64,000 bases of DNA from Rhizobium croatiense (GTDB taxonomy: Bacteria; Pseudomonadota; Alphaproteobacteria; Rhizobiales; Rhizobiaceae): NCBI RefSeq assembly GCF_019793465.1, contig NZ_JAILYJ010000003.1:248001-312000 (forward strand), given 5' to 3'. Under the pieces are notes generated by a model, which was not told the DNA's origin, searched no databases, and saw only the letters and a program-made list of their open reading frames with translations. Both the position numbers and the translations under genes were made by a program. Shown here in pieces: positions 17,956-27,060 of the stretch (positions are counted from its first letter, which is position 1; each line of letters starts with the position of its first letter).

Positions 17956-19154
17956 TCGATCTGATGCCGACGAGCGAGGAACAGGCGGCGGCGATCGTCC
18001 GCGCACATCAGGAGATGAACCGGCCACTCGCGATCTGCGGCGGCGATACGCGCTCGGGTTTCGGCAATGCCGTCGCAGCCGAAGACCGGCTGCGATCGAC
18101 CAGGCTTTCCGGCATCGTCGCCTACAATCCCGGCGAGATGGTCATGACAGCGCGTTCGGGTACGCCGCTTGCCGAGGTCGAGGCGGCGCTGTCCGAAAAT
18201 AGCCAGATGCTTGCCTTCGAGCCGATGGATCATCGCCCCATTATGGCGAGGTCGGGCGAGCCGACCATCGGCGGCGTCTTTGCCGCCAATGTCTCCGGCC
18301 CGCGCCGCCTCATTGCGGGCGCTGCCCGCGACAGTTTGCTCGGTGTGCGCTTCGTCAACGGCAGCGGCGAGATCATCAAGGCCGGCGGTCGGGTGATGAA
18401 GAATGTCACCGGCCTCGATCTCGTCAAGCTGATCGCCGGTTCGCACGGCACGCTGGGTTTTCTGACCGAAGTCACCTTCCGCGTGCCGCCGCGCCCGAAG
18501 ACGGAACGGACGGTGGTTCTCTCGGGCCTCAACGATGCCGAAGCGGCCAGCGCCATGGCGACGGCGATGGCGCTGCCGGTCGAAGTCTCGGGTGCGGCCC
18601 ATCTGCCTTTGACGGTGACGTGGAAATTCCTCGCCGGCAAATTGCCCGAGGGCGAGGCGACAGTTCTGCGCATCGAGGGCTTGGCTGGCTCTGTCGACGT
18701 GCGCGTCGAAAAGCTTGCGGCGGCAATGTCCGCCTTGGCCACGGTCACGCAGCTGGATGAGAGGGAAAGCCAGAGGCTTTGGCGGGAAATCCGCGATGTG
18801 CTGCCTTATGCCGACGGCACGGGGCGGCCGGTCTGGCGCGTCTCGGTCGCCCCCGGCACCGGCCATCGGCTGGTCGCAGCGCTCCGTCTCGAAGCCGGCG
18901 TCGATGCCTTTTATGATTGGCAAGGCGGCCTCGTCTGGATGCGCATGGAAGCGGAGCCGGAGGCCGAACTGATCCGCCGCTTCGTCAAAGGGCTCGGCGG
19001 TGGTCATGCGACGCTGATCCGGGCGCCGGCGCAGGCGAGGGCGGCGACCGCCGCCTTTCACCCGGAGCCCGAGCCGGTGGCGATGTTGTCGCGGCGGGTG
19101 AAGGAGAAGTTCGATCCGGCGGGGATATTGAATCCGGGGAAGATGGGGTGGTGA
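17952..19154 (+). CDS. glcE: Glycolate oxidase subunit GlcE
   Basis: This 400-residue second FAD-binding subunit of glycolate oxidase is shorter than GlcD. An FAD_binding_4 domain is visible as AICGGDTRSGFGN near residue 28, followed by GEPTIGGVFAANVSGPRRL. The C-terminal end, FDPAGILNPGKM, is the usual end of this fold. It begins inside the last codon of glcD (ATGA). The palindrome pair after it separates it from glcF by 221 bases. Confidence 0.95.
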   Translation: MIDLMPTSEEQAAAIVRAHQEMNRPLAICGGDTRSGFGNAVAAEDRLRSTRLSGIVAYNPGEMVMTARSGTPLAEVEAALSENSQMLAFEPMDHRPIMARSGEPTIGGVFAANVSGPRRLIAGAARDSLLGVRFVNGSGEIIKAGGRVMKNVTGLDLVKLIAGSHGTLGFLTEVTFRVPPRPKTERTVVLSGLNDAEAASAMATAMALPVEVSGAAHLPLTVTWKFLAGKLPEGEATVLRIEGLAGSVDVRVEKLAAAMSALATVTQLDERESQRLWREIRDVLPYADGTGRPVWRVSVAPGTGHRLVAALRLEAGVDAFYDWQGGLVWMRMEAEPEAELIRRFVKGLGGGHATLIRAPAQARAATAAFHPEPEPVAMLSRRVKEKFDPAGILNPGKMGW

Positions 19155-19209
19155 AGATGCTTGTTGCCGACTGCCCACGCTTGATGGATTGCACGAGGGT
19201 GCCTCTTGC

Positions 19210-19358
19210 TCCCCCTTCGCCCCAACGGGGAGAAGGTGGCCCGAAGGGTCGGATGAGGGGGCCACACGGCATGCAGTCTGTTGTCTTCTCGCTTTTGTCC
19301 CGGGTGCGGCCCCCTCATCCGCCCTTCGGGCACCTTCTCCCCGCTGGGGCGAACGGGG
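19210..19358. repeat. Inverted pair of rhizobial REP-like palindromes between glcE and glcF
   Basis: The left copy at 19210-19263 reads like cccccttcgccccaacgggg followed by agaaggtggcccgaagggtc and ggatgagggg. The right copy at 19309-19358 is its reverse complement with changes (ccccctcatccgcccttcgg, then gcaccttctccccgctgggg). About 45 bases lie between them, so the pair could form one long hairpin. A further copy of the same core is at 42803-42853. The right arm ends 18 bases before the glcF start codon. Confidence 0.85.
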
Positions 19359-19375
19359 CACGGGAGGCCGCGTAG

Positions 19376-20686
19376 ATGCAGACCAACTTCACCCCCGCCC
19401 AGCTCCTCGACCCCCATGTCGCCGAATCCGAGCAGATCCTGCGCAAATGCGTCCATTGCGGCTTCTGCACCGCCACCTGTCCCACCTATGTGACGCTCGG
19501 CAACGAGCTCGACAGTCCGCGCGGCCGCATCTATCTGATCAAGGACATGCTGGAAAACGGCCGGCCCGCCGATGCCGAGGTCGTCACCCATATCGACCGC
19601 TGTCTCTCCTGCCTTGCCTGCGTCACAACCTGTCCCTCGGGTGTCGACTATATGCATCTGGTCGATCACGCCCGCGCCCATATCGAAAAGACCTACAGGC
19701 GCCCGCTGATGAACCGGCTGACGCGCGCGCTCCTGGCGGCCGTGCTGCCCTATCCCGGCCGTTTCCGCCTGGCGCTCCGTCTCGCCCGTCTTGGCCGCCC
19801 CTTCGCCGGCCTGATGCGCGGGGCGGCACTCAAACCCTTTGCCGCCATGCTGGCGCTGGCGCCGCGGCGCCTGCCGCCCGCCTCGGATCTTTCAAAACCC
19901 GGCAGCTACCGGCCCGAGACGGCGCGGCGCGGCCGAGTGGCGATCCTGACCGGCTGCGCCCAGCCGGTGCTTGATCCTGGCATCAACGCGGCGGCGATCC
20001 GGCTCCTGACGCGGCTCGGTATCGAGGTCGTGGCGCCGGAAGGCGAGGTCTGCTGCGGCTCGCTGGTCCACCACATGGGCCGCGCCGAACAGGCGCTCGA
20101 AAGCGCGCGGATCAACGTCAACATATGGACGCGCGAAATCGAGACGCAGGGGCTCGACGCGATCATCATCACCGCTTCGGGCTGCGGCACGACGATCAAG
20201 GATTACGGCCACATGCTGCGCCTCGACCCCGCCTATGCGGCAAAGGCGGCCAGGGTCTCGGCGCTGGCAAAGGATATCACCGAATATCTGGCAACGATCG
20301 AGCTGCCGGCCCATATGCCGAGGGGCATTACAGTCGCCTATCATTCCGCCTGTTCGATGCAGCACGGCCAGCGCATCACCCTTGCGCCGAAGCAATTGCT
20401 GAAAGCGGCGGGCTTTACGGTGCGCGATCCGGCCGAAGGTCATCTCTGCTGCGGCTCGGCCGGCACCTACAACATCATGCAGCCGGAGATCTCGGCGGCG
20501 CTGAAGGAGCGCAAGGTCAGGAATATCGAAGCGACCAAGGCCGATATCATCGCCACCGGCAATATCGGCTGCATAACCCAGATCGCCACCGGCACTGCTA
20601 TTCCGATACTACATACGGTCGAGCTGCTCGATTGGGCCTATGGCGGCGCTATGCCGGAAAAATTAACAGGTTTGCCATTAGGCTGA
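19376..20686 (+). CDS. glcF: Glycolate oxidase iron-sulfur subunit GlcF
   Basis: This 436-residue protein carries two [4Fe-4S] cluster motifs near the N-terminus, CVHCGFCTATCPTY at about residue 20 and CLSCLACVTTCPS at about 72. Two CCG-type domains follow: EGEVCCGSLVHHMG near 223 and HLCCGSAGTYN near 358. It transfers electrons from the GlcD/GlcE flavoproteins to the membrane quinone pool. GGGAGG lies 10 bases before the ATG, next to the palindrome arm. It probably belongs to the glcDE transcript despite the 221-base gap. Confidence 0.96.
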   Translation: MQTNFTPAQLLDPHVAESEQILRKCVHCGFCTATCPTYVTLGNELDSPRGRIYLIKDMLENGRPADAEVVTHIDRCLSCLACVTTCPSGVDYMHLVDHARAHIEKTYRRPLMNRLTRALLAAVLPYPGRFRLALRLARLGRPFAGLMRGAALKPFAAMLALAPRRLPPASDLSKPGSYRPETARRGRVAILTGCAQPVLDPGINAAAIRLLTRLGIEVVAPEGEVCCGSLVHHMGRAEQALESARINVNIWTREIETQGLDAIIITASGCGTTIKDYGHMLRLDPAYAAKAARVSALAKDITEYLATIELPAHMPRGITVAYHSACSMQHGQRITLAPKQLLKAAGFTVRDPAEGHLCCGSAGTYNIMQPEISAALKERKVRNIEATKADIIATGNIGCITQIATGTAIPILHTVELLDWAYGGAMPEKLTGLPLG

Positions 20687-20732
20687 AGGGAATGCAGCCG
20701 GCCCATTCGGGCCGCTCTCGGGAGGTCGGGCG

Positions 20733-21173
20733 ATGTGGCGGGGAATGATTATACTTGCGGGACTACTCGCGGCGGCAGGCGCGGCCCATGCCGACAGCCG
20801 CTTATTCTGTTCCGCCGATGACGCGCAAGCGCGTTTTACCCTCGAAAGCGGTTTCGCAAGCGATGCCGGCCACAGGCTCAACCATTTCCGCGGCGCGCTT
20901 ATTGTCAAGGATTCCGCGCAAGCGCCGGCCTTCGCAAAACGCGTGTTCGAATCGCAGCATCTGAGCAACCACTGGGCGCGCGATGGCGAGCTGCTCCTGG
21001 AAGTCTTTGATGGCGGCGGTGACGATACCGAAGGGGCAACGCTCGATCTGGTGGTGGTCGCTGGCGTGCGCGGCAAGCCTTCGGCAAATTTCGGCGGCAC
21101 CTATTCCCTGACGATCGAGGGCGGCAGCAAACCTTACGCCGCCGAGGGCAAGGTCAGCTGCGGCACGAAATAG
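20733..21173 (+). CDS. Hypothetical secreted protein
   Basis: This 146-residue protein has a signal peptide of about 20 residues (MIILAGLLAAAGAAHADS, cleaved after AHA). The mature part has one Cys near its start (RLFCSADD) and one at the end (KVSCGTK), which could form a disulfide in the periplasm. Its likely all-beta middle has no recognised motif. GGGAGGTCGGG precedes the ATG. It lies 46 bases after glcF on the same strand and may be co-transcribed. The function is unknown. Confidence 0.8.
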   Translation: MWRGMIILAGLLAAAGAAHADSRLFCSADDAQARFTLESGFASDAGHRLNHFRGALIVKDSAQAPAFAKRVFESQHLSNHWARDGELLLEVFDGGGDDTEGATLDLVVVAGVRGKPSANFGGTYSLTIEGGSKPYAAEGKVSCGTK

Positions 21174-21200
21174 CGAGCGCCGCAGCCGAAATTCAATTCA

Positions 21201-21875
21201 TTACCAGTGGAACGAGACGCCGACGTTGACGGCATTCGTGAAGATGTTGGTCTTCAGCCGGTCGCCGCTGTCGATCGGAACGTCGACGCGCGAATAGGTG
21301 CCCTTATATTCGACGAAGGTCGACCAGCGCTCGGTAACCTTGAAGTCGACGCCAGCCTGGGCCTGCAGCGTCACGCCGCCGAATTCATAAGCCCATGTCT
21401 TGCCTTCGGGGCGAATCACTTCGACATGCGGAATGTTCACGCCGATACCCGCGCCGAGATAGGGCGTCCAGCGGCGAGCCGGATCCTGGAAGCGATAGAG
21501 ACCGTTCACAGTGAGCAGGTTCAGACCGTCGGTGAATTCGAAATGCGACCAGCCGGCCTTGGCGAGCGTGTCGTCGTCGGCATAAACCTTGTCATGGGTA
21601 AAATCGAGCGAGATACCCCAGTTCGGCTTGTTGAAATCCTCGAGCCACCAGGTGACGCGAGCGCCGTAATAGGGCGGCGCGCCGAAGGATTTGCCTTCCC
21701 AGCCGGCGGTGAAACTCGTGCCGTCGGAGACGTCGACGCCGCTGTGCGGCGCGGTCTGATAACCGCCGTAAATGGAAAATTCCAGGTCTTCCGCCGAGGC
21801 GGAAGCTGCCGAACAGAATGTGAAAAACGCGATGCCCGCAAGGAGGGAGGCGGAAGAACGCAGCGCATATGTCAT
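21201..21875 (-). CDS. Outer-membrane beta-barrel protein, possibly LpxQ-like
   Basis: This 224-residue protein has a signal peptide (SLLAGIAFFTFCSAASASAE) and alternating aromatic/hydrophobic strands ending in NVGVSFHW, as expected for an 8-stranded outer-membrane barrel. The combination YGGYQTAPHS, WEGKSFGAPPYYG and FTDGLNLLTVNG recalls the rhizobial lipid A oxidase LpxQ, which oxidises the proximal glucosamine of lipid A. That assignment is from memory and not proven. A general OmpW/OmpA-type barrel is the alternative. A TTG seven codons upstream is a less likely start. Confidence 0.8.
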   Translation of the reverse strand: MTYALRSSASLLAGIAFFTFCSAASASAEDLEFSIYGGYQTAPHSGVDVSDGTSFTAGWEGKSFGAPPYYGARVTWWLEDFNKPNWGISLDFTHDKVYADDDTLAKAGWSHFEFTDGLNLLTVNGLYRFQDPARRWTPYLGAGIGVNIPHVEVIRPEGKTWAYEFGGVTLQAQAGVDFKVTERWSTFVEYKGTYSRVDVPIDSGDRLKTNIFTNAVNVGVSFHW

Positions 21876-21949
21876 TGAATAGCCCCGATATTGCAAATAT
21901 GTCGACTCTTAGGCACCTCTGCCAGCTTTCCGCCGCAAAGTCCAAGAGA

Positions 21950-21977
21950 AATAAAAGGCGCTTCTAAAAAGCGCCTT
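21950..21977 (-). terminator. Rho-independent terminator of the first L,D-transpeptidase gene
   Basis: The stem aaggcgc/gcgcctt has a 9-base loop. On the minus strand it is followed by TTATTTCT. It lies 21 bases beyond the stop codon of the transpeptidase gene and before the promoter of the barrel gene. The plus strand also has a T run, so it may act in both directions. Confidence 0.8.
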
Positions 21978-21997
21978 CGTTTTTTAGCAGGTGTTGC

Positions 21998-22684
21998 TCA
22001 GCCGCCGAACATGGTGCGCAGCACGTCGATGCCCCTGTCCTCGAACGCCACCTTGCCCTGCTTGTTGCCGGGACCGATGACGATCACCTTGGTGCCAACG
22101 GCGGCGCGATCATAAAGATGCATCACGTCGGCGTTCATCATACGGATGCAGCCGGAGGACATGTTGAGGCCGATCGTCCAGGGCTGATTGGTGCCGTGGA
22201 TGCGGAAGATGGTGTCGCGGCCGCCCTGATAGAGATACATGGCGCGGGCGCCGAGCGGATTGTCCTCGCCGCCTTCCTGGTAGGCGGGGATGATGTGACC
22301 CTTGGCGGCTTCGCGGCGGCGCATTTCGGCCGGCGGCGTCCATGCCGGCCATTCGGCCTTGCGGCCGATCTTGACGATACCCGACCAGCCGAAGCCGTCA
22401 CGGCCGACGCCGATACCATAGCGGGTGGCGCGGTTGTTGCCTTCGACGAGATAGAGATATTTGTTGTTGGTATCGATGATGACGGTGCCGGCTGCTTCCG
22501 TCGTCACCAGGCGCACTTTCTTGCGCTTGAACTGCGGCTTCACATATTTCGGCATCTGCGCAACGCGCACGACCTGAGCCGGGCGCTGTGTGTTGTCGGA
22601 GCCGGCCGGCGCTGCAAAGGCGGACGTGGACATCAAGGACAGAACAAGTCCGGCCGCGGCCAGACCTGGCATCAATTTGATCAT
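21998..22684 (-). CDS. L,D-transpeptidase (YkuD domain), copy 1
   Basis: This 228-residue exported protein has an N-terminal signal peptide (GLAAAGLVLSLMSTSAFA) and a basic linker near residues 40-60 (KPQFKRKKVRL). Its YkuD domain carries the catalytic signature HGTNQPWTIG, then SSGCIRM with the nucleophilic Cys. These enzymes make 3-3 crosslinks in peptidoglycan or attach proteins to it in the periplasm. The final 25 or so residues extend beyond the domain. It is the downstream member of a tandem pair of minus-strand paralogues, with 135 bases between them. It has its own terminator. Confidence 0.93.
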   Translation of the reverse strand: MIKLMPGLAAAGLVLSLMSTSAFAAPAGSDNTQRPAQVVRVAQMPKYVKPQFKRKKVRLVTTEAAGTVIIDTNNKYLYLVEGNNRATRYGIGVGRDGFGWSGIVKIGRKAEWPAWTPPAEMRRREAAKGHIIPAYQEGGEDNPLGARAMYLYQGGRDTIFRIHGTNQPWTIGLNMSSGCIRMMNADVMHLYDRAAVGTKVIVIGPGNKQGKVAFEDRGIDVLRTMFGG

Positions 22685-22819
22685 GATCGATTCCCCTCAA
22701 GCAAATTCGCCCGAAACTACATGAACTTCTGCCTGATTCAAGATCGGCCCGGCCGGATAAAGCAATTTCGGCAAAGGAAACCGCCTGTTCTTGCGGCTTC
22801 CAAGATAATGTATGTGCCG

Positions 22820-23566
22820 TTACATGACGATGACGCGGGTTCCGACGCTGACGCGGTCATAGAGATCGACGACATCTTCGTTGCGCAGCCGGATGCAACC
22901 GGAGGAGACGGCGCTGCCGATCGACCAGGGCGCATTGGTGCCGTGGATGCGGTAGAGCGTCGAGCCGAGATACATGGCGCGGGCGCCGAGCGGATTTTCC
23001 GGGCCGCCGTCCATGCGCGCCGGCAGGTAATGACCCTTGGCGGCTTCGCGGCTGATCATCTCGGAAGGCGGCGTCCAGTCCGGCCATTCCTGCTTGCGGG
23101 TGATTTTGTGGGCGCCGGCCCATTCGAAGCCGGGCTTGCCGACGCCGACGCCGTAGCGCCGCGCCTTGCCGCCCTCCATCACCAGATAGAGAAAGCGATT
23201 GTTGGTATCGATGACGATCGTGCCGGGCTTTTCCTGGGTGTCGTAGTCGACCATCTGCGGCAGGAATTGCGGCTCGATCGGATGGCGGACCGCCGGAACG
23301 CCGGGGTTGATCACCGAGACGGTCTGCGGTGCCGGCCGCGGCGCCTGGCGGATGACGCGGCGCTGGAAAAGGCCGCGCTGCCGCGGCTGGACGACCGGCC
23401 GCTGGTAGACCACGGGGCGAACCTTGCCACCGAGCTGGTTGATCCATGGTGCCGTCAGATCAGGGCTGAGCACGACAGGCGGGCGGGTGGCGTAGCGGTC
23501 GTCGGCAAGGGCGGCCGTGGAGAAGGTGCCGAAGAGGGCTGCGGCAAGAACAAGCTGTTTCATCAT
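22820..23566 (-). CDS. L,D-transpeptidase (YkuD domain), copy 2
   Basis: This 248-residue paralogue of the gene just downstream has a signal peptide (LVLAAALFGTFSTAALADD), an arginine/proline-rich linker at about residues 50-85, and a YkuD domain with HGTNAPWSIG and SSGCIRL (catalytic Cys). The middle of the domain is very similar in both copies (WTPP-x-EM, REAAKGH, NPLGARAMYL), so they arose by duplication, while their linkers differ completely. Copy 2 ends directly after the domain. It is likely periplasmic and to act on peptidoglycan. Confidence 0.93.
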   Translation of the reverse strand: MMKQLVLAAALFGTFSTAALADDRYATRPPVVLSPDLTAPWINQLGGKVRPVVYQRPVVQPRQRGLFQRRVIRQAPRPAPQTVSVINPGVPAVRHPIEPQFLPQMVDYDTQEKPGTIVIDTNNRFLYLVMEGGKARRYGVGVGKPGFEWAGAHKITRKQEWPDWTPPSEMISREAAKGHYLPARMDGGPENPLGARAMYLGSTLYRIHGTNAPWSIGSAVSSGCIRLRNEDVVDLYDRVSVGTRVIVM

Positions 23567-23794
23567 CGGACGAACTCTCTACAAATGGCCGAAAATGGTT
23601 TGGCGGGACAGGTCCGCCAGCAAGGACGCTGCCACCTGATCCGCCAGCGAATGGTAAAGATCGATTTCTGAAAAGCCGACCGATCGGATAAACTTTTCGT
23701 CAGGGTTACCGTTCGGTTTGGAAAGACGGTTTGCAAATGGTAAAGCCGGAATCATGACCGGAAAACGAAACGGACCCCGGCAGAATGAAGGATC

Positions 23795-24424
23795 ATGAGC
23801 GAGACAGGCATCATCATCGGCGAGGACGGCAGGAGCCGTTGCCACTGGCACGCCAATCTGCCCGATTATCTCAAATATCATGACGAGGAATGGGGCCGCC
23901 CTGTTACCAACGACATCCGCCTCTTCGAAAAGATCTGTCTCGAAGGCTTCCAATCCGGCCTGTCCTGGCTGACCATCCTGCGCAAGCGGGAGAATTTCCG
24001 CGCCGCCTTTGCCGGCTTCGATTTCGACAAGGTGGCGCATTTCGGCGAAGCGGATGTCGATCGCTGCCTTGCCGATGCCGGCATCATCCGCCATCGCGGC
24101 AAGATCGTCTCGACCATCAACAATGCCAGGCGCGCCATCGCACTCCGGGACGAATTCGGCTCGCTCGCCCATTATTTCTGGGGTTACGAACCCGGCCACA
24201 ACGAGCGGCCGGCCGTGGTCGATCGCGGCCATATCCTCGCCAATCCGACGACACCGACCTCGGTCATCATTTCGAAGGATCTGAAGAAGCGCGGCTGGAC
24301 CTTTGTCGGCCCGACCACAGTTTATGCTTTCATGCAGGCGATGGGCCTCGTCAACGATCATCTGGAGGGCTGCTTTTGCCGGCCCGAGGTGGAGGCGATG
24401 CGCGCCGTCCTGGTTCGACCATGA
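23795..24424 (+). CDS. tag: DNA-3-methyladenine glycosylase I
   Basis: This 209-residue base-excision enzyme removes N3-methyladenine from DNA. Family marks are the zinc-ligand Cys16 in SRCHW, then YHDEEWGRP, the helix-hairpin segment EGFQSGLSWLTIL, and the late zinc ligands in NDHLEGCFC. Length is typical of Tag. The next gene starts inside its stop codon (ATGA), so the two are translationally coupled. The 228-base gap to the divergent transpeptidase gene probably holds promoters for both. Confidence 0.95.
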   Translation: MSETGIIIGEDGRSRCHWHANLPDYLKYHDEEWGRPVTNDIRLFEKICLEGFQSGLSWLTILRKRENFRAAFAGFDFDKVAHFGEADVDRCLADAGIIRHRGKIVSTINNARRAIALRDEFGSLAHYFWGYEPGHNERPAVVDRGHILANPTTPTSVIISKDLKKRGWTFVGPTTVYAFMQAMGLVNDHLEGCFCRPEVEAMRAVLVRP

Positions 24425-24927
24425 AAGATCTGTCCGTGAAAACATCGATTGCTGCCCTCGCCCTGTTCTTCCTGCCGATCTCGGCCATGGCGCAGACGCC
24501 GCAGCTCGATCCCGGCGAGAAGCTGGAGAAGCTGCAATTCCCCGCTGTCACCATGCAGCTCAAGGGCTGGACGAAATTCGGCAACAGCCATGTCTACATG
24601 CTGCCGGTGCGCGCCGGCCAGCACGTCAAGATCAGCTTTGCCACCAAGAGCAAGTTCGCCTTCCTGGCGATTTTCGACCTGTCGAAGCCCGATGACGAGG
24701 CTTTCTTCGGCACCGACGAAGACGGCATGAATTTTCAGACGACGGCGAAGGAAAACACCACCTGGCTGCTGCGCCCCTATTATTCCAAGGTCTCGCCGCG
24801 CCGCGGCCTTGGCGCGCCCTTCAGCATCCTGATCGAACCGCTGACGGCCGCCCCGCCGCAGCCGAAACCGCCGGCCGAGCCGGAGCAGCCGTCGCTGTTT
24901 CCGAAGGCGCCGCCCAAGCCGCAATAG
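24421..24927 (+). CDS. Hypothetical secreted protein coupled to tag
   Basis: This 168-residue protein has a signal peptide (IAALALFFLPISAMA, cleaved before QTPQL). The mature domain of about 115 residues looks mostly beta (RAGQHVKISF, FAFLAIFDL) and resembles C-terminal sugar- or peptide-interacting modules only in general character. A proline-rich tail of about 30 residues closes the protein. I recognise no family. The start overlaps the tag stop by 4 bases. Confidence 0.8.
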   Translation: MKDLSVKTSIAALALFFLPISAMAQTPQLDPGEKLEKLQFPAVTMQLKGWTKFGNSHVYMLPVRAGQHVKISFATKSKFAFLAIFDLSKPDDEAFFGTDEDGMNFQTTAKENTTWLLRPYYSKVSPRRGLGAPFSILIEPLTAAPPQPKPPAEPEQPSLFPKAPPKPQ

Positions 24928-24965
24928 GGCAGGGCGGAACGGCCGGCATCGATCGGCCGCTCGGC

Positions 24966-25676
24966 CTATGCCAGCCGGTCGATCAGCTCGCGCAATTCGC
25001 CGAGATGGCCGATCTTGCGGAAGCGCGGCGCTTCCGTCGGTTCGTCCACATGTTCCAGCACCCAGGTGAGTTCGTGCGGCACGAAGACGCCGTAGCTGCC
25101 GGCCGCGATCGCCGGCACGATATCCGATTTCAGTGAATTACCGACCATCATCGCCCGCTCCGGTCCGTCACCGACCTTGGCGAAGATGCGGCGATAGGTG
25201 ACGGCGGTCTTGTCGGAAACGATCTCGACCGCATCGAAGAAGTCGCCGAGGCCGGATTGGGCAAGCTTGCGCTCCTGGTCGAAAAGATCGCCCTTGGTGA
25301 TCATGACGAGCAGATATTTGCCGGCAAGCGCCTCCAGCGTGTCGCGCGCATGCGGCATGGTCTCGACAGGATGGGACAGCAGGTCGCGGCCGGTATCGAG
25401 GATCTTGGCGATGACGCTCGAGGGAACCTTGCCCTCGGTGATCTCGATCGCCGTCTCGATCATCGACAGCGTAAAGCCCTTGATGCCGAAGCCGTAATGG
25501 CGAAGGTTGCGCTTCTCGGCCTCCAGCAGCCGCTCCGAAATCTTCGGCCCTTCGGCGAAATCGGCAAGAAGCTCGGTAAATTGCGCTTCCGTCAGTCGGT
25601 AATATTGTTCGTTCTGCCAAAGCGTGTCGTCGGCATCGAAGCCGATCGTTGTCAGTCCTCGCGTCGTCACATGCAC
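24966..25676 (-). CDS. HAD family hydrolase
   Basis: This 236-residue protein has all three HAD motifs: FDADDTLW at residue 13 (nucleophile and acid Asp), VMITKGD near 123 (Thr), and MVGNSLKSDI near 172 (Lys and Asp acids). A helical cap domain lies between motifs 1 and 2. It is a small-molecule phosphatase of unknown substrate. It is convergent with the tag operon and separated from the divergent aldo/keto reductase by 263 bases, in which I see only promoter-like sequence and no gene. Confidence 0.88.
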   Translation of the reverse strand: MHVTTRGLTTIGFDADDTLWQNEQYYRLTEAQFTELLADFAEGPKISERLLEAEKRNLRHYGFGIKGFTLSMIETAIEITEGKVPSSVIAKILDTGRDLLSHPVETMPHARDTLEALAGKYLLVMITKGDLFDQERKLAQSGLGDFFDAVEIVSDKTAVTYRRIFAKVGDGPERAMMVGNSLKSDIVPAIAAGSYGVFVPHELTWVLEHVDEPTEAPRFRKIGHLGELRELIDRLA

Positions 25677-25939
25677 ACCTCTTGAACTATGGCCGGCAAT
25701 CTATCGGCCGCCTGTGTCGAGACAAGGGCTGTGTCACGACGGGCTGCGTCGGGGCAAGGGCGTTCGCTGCTGGTGCGCAAGCTGTGGCGTTGAAAAGCGC
25801 CGCCGTCGCACTACATCGAATTGGCCTCACCCTGCAGCCAGCCGCGGCTGTGCCTGTCGCGCGCAGGCCAATAATCAAAAAATGAAGTTCTGAAGTTCGC
25901 AAGCCCCTCTTGCGGCAGACACAAAGGATTTTTTCGACC

Positions 25940-26989
25940 ATGCGTTACAATCAACTCGGAAATACGGGACTTTTCGTCTCGGAAATCTGCCTGGGCACGA
26001 TGACCTTCGGCGAGGCCCAACAGGGCAGCATGTGGGGCGCCATCGCCGATGTCGACCAGAATGCCGCCGACCGGATCGTCGAGCGCTCGCTGGCGTCAGG
26101 CGTCAATTTCATCGACACGGCCGACGTTTATTCATCCGGCGAATCCGAAAGGCTGCTCGGCCAGGCGCTGAAGAACCTCGACGTACCGCGCAAGGACGTC
26201 GTCATCGCCACCAAGGTCTATGGCGTCATGGGCGACAAGCCGAACGACCGCGGCGCCTCGCGGGGCCATATCATGGATTCCGTCGAGGCGAGCCTCAAGC
26301 GGCTGCAGACGGACCATATCGATCTCTACCAGATCCATGCGACCGATACGGTGACGCCGATCGAGGAGACGCTGCGTGCCCTCGATGATCTCGTTTCGCG
26401 TGGCCTTGTCCGCTATATCGGCGTCTCTAACTGGCAGGCTTGGCGTATTTCCAAGGCGCTAGGTCTCTCCGAACGGCGCGGCTTCGCCCGCTTCGAAACG
26501 GTGCAGGCCTATTATTCCATCGCCGGCCGCGATCTCGAACGCGACATCGTGCCGATGATACAGGAGGAAAAGCTCGGCCTGATGGTCTGGTCGCCGCTCG
26601 CCGGCGGTCTCTTGTCCGGTAAATATGGCCCCGGCGCGCCCGGCAACGGCGAGGGCCGCCGCGCCAGTTTCGATTTTCCGCCGGTCGACAGGGACAGGGC
26701 CTGGGCCTGCGTCGCCGCTATGCGCGAGATCGCCGAAAAGCATGGCGCCGGCGTCGCCACCGTCGCGCTCGCCTATATTCTCGCCAAGCCTTTCGTCACT
26801 ACTGTCATCATCGGCGCCAAGCGTGTCGATCAGCTCGACCAGAACCTCGCCGCCGTCAGGCTGAAGCTCGACGACGAGGATATGAAGCGGCTCGACGAGG
26901 CGAGCGCCCTTGCCCCCGAATATCCGGGCTGGATGCTGTCGCGACAGGCCGCCGGCCGCCGCCCGGCTGACTTCGAGCCGAAGGGCTGA
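25940..26989 (+). CDS. Aldo/keto reductase
   Basis: This 349-residue NADPH-dependent oxidoreductase has an (alpha/beta)8 barrel. The catalytic tetrad can be seen as Asp and Tyr in FIDTADVYSSGESE (about residues 58-65), Lys in VVIATKVYG (about 92) and His in LYQIHATD (about 139). The cofactor-binding end appears as TVIIGAKRVDQLDQNL near residue 303. The N-terminus MRYNQLGNTGLFVS is typical. The first 15 bases before the ATG (ggattttttcgacc) give only a modest ribosome binding site. The substrate is unknown. Confidence 0.92.
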   Translation: MRYNQLGNTGLFVSEICLGTMTFGEAQQGSMWGAIADVDQNAADRIVERSLASGVNFIDTADVYSSGESERLLGQALKNLDVPRKDVVIATKVYGVMGDKPNDRGASRGHIMDSVEASLKRLQTDHIDLYQIHATDTVTPIEETLRALDDLVSRGLVRYIGVSNWQAWRISKALGLSERRGFARFETVQAYYSIAGRDLERDIVPMIQEEKLGLMVWSPLAGGLLSGKYGPGAPGNGEGRRASFDFPPVDRDRAWACVAAMREIAEKHGAGVATVALAYILAKPFVTTVIIGAKRVDQLDQNLAAVRLKLDDEDMKRLDEASALAPEYPGWMLSRQAAGRRPADFEPKG

Positions 26990-27060
26990 GCAAAATTGTT
27001 GCAGACGCCGGGTATCCCCGGCGTTCTCAGTTTGTTTGGAAACCTTGCTCCCTCCTCTTT

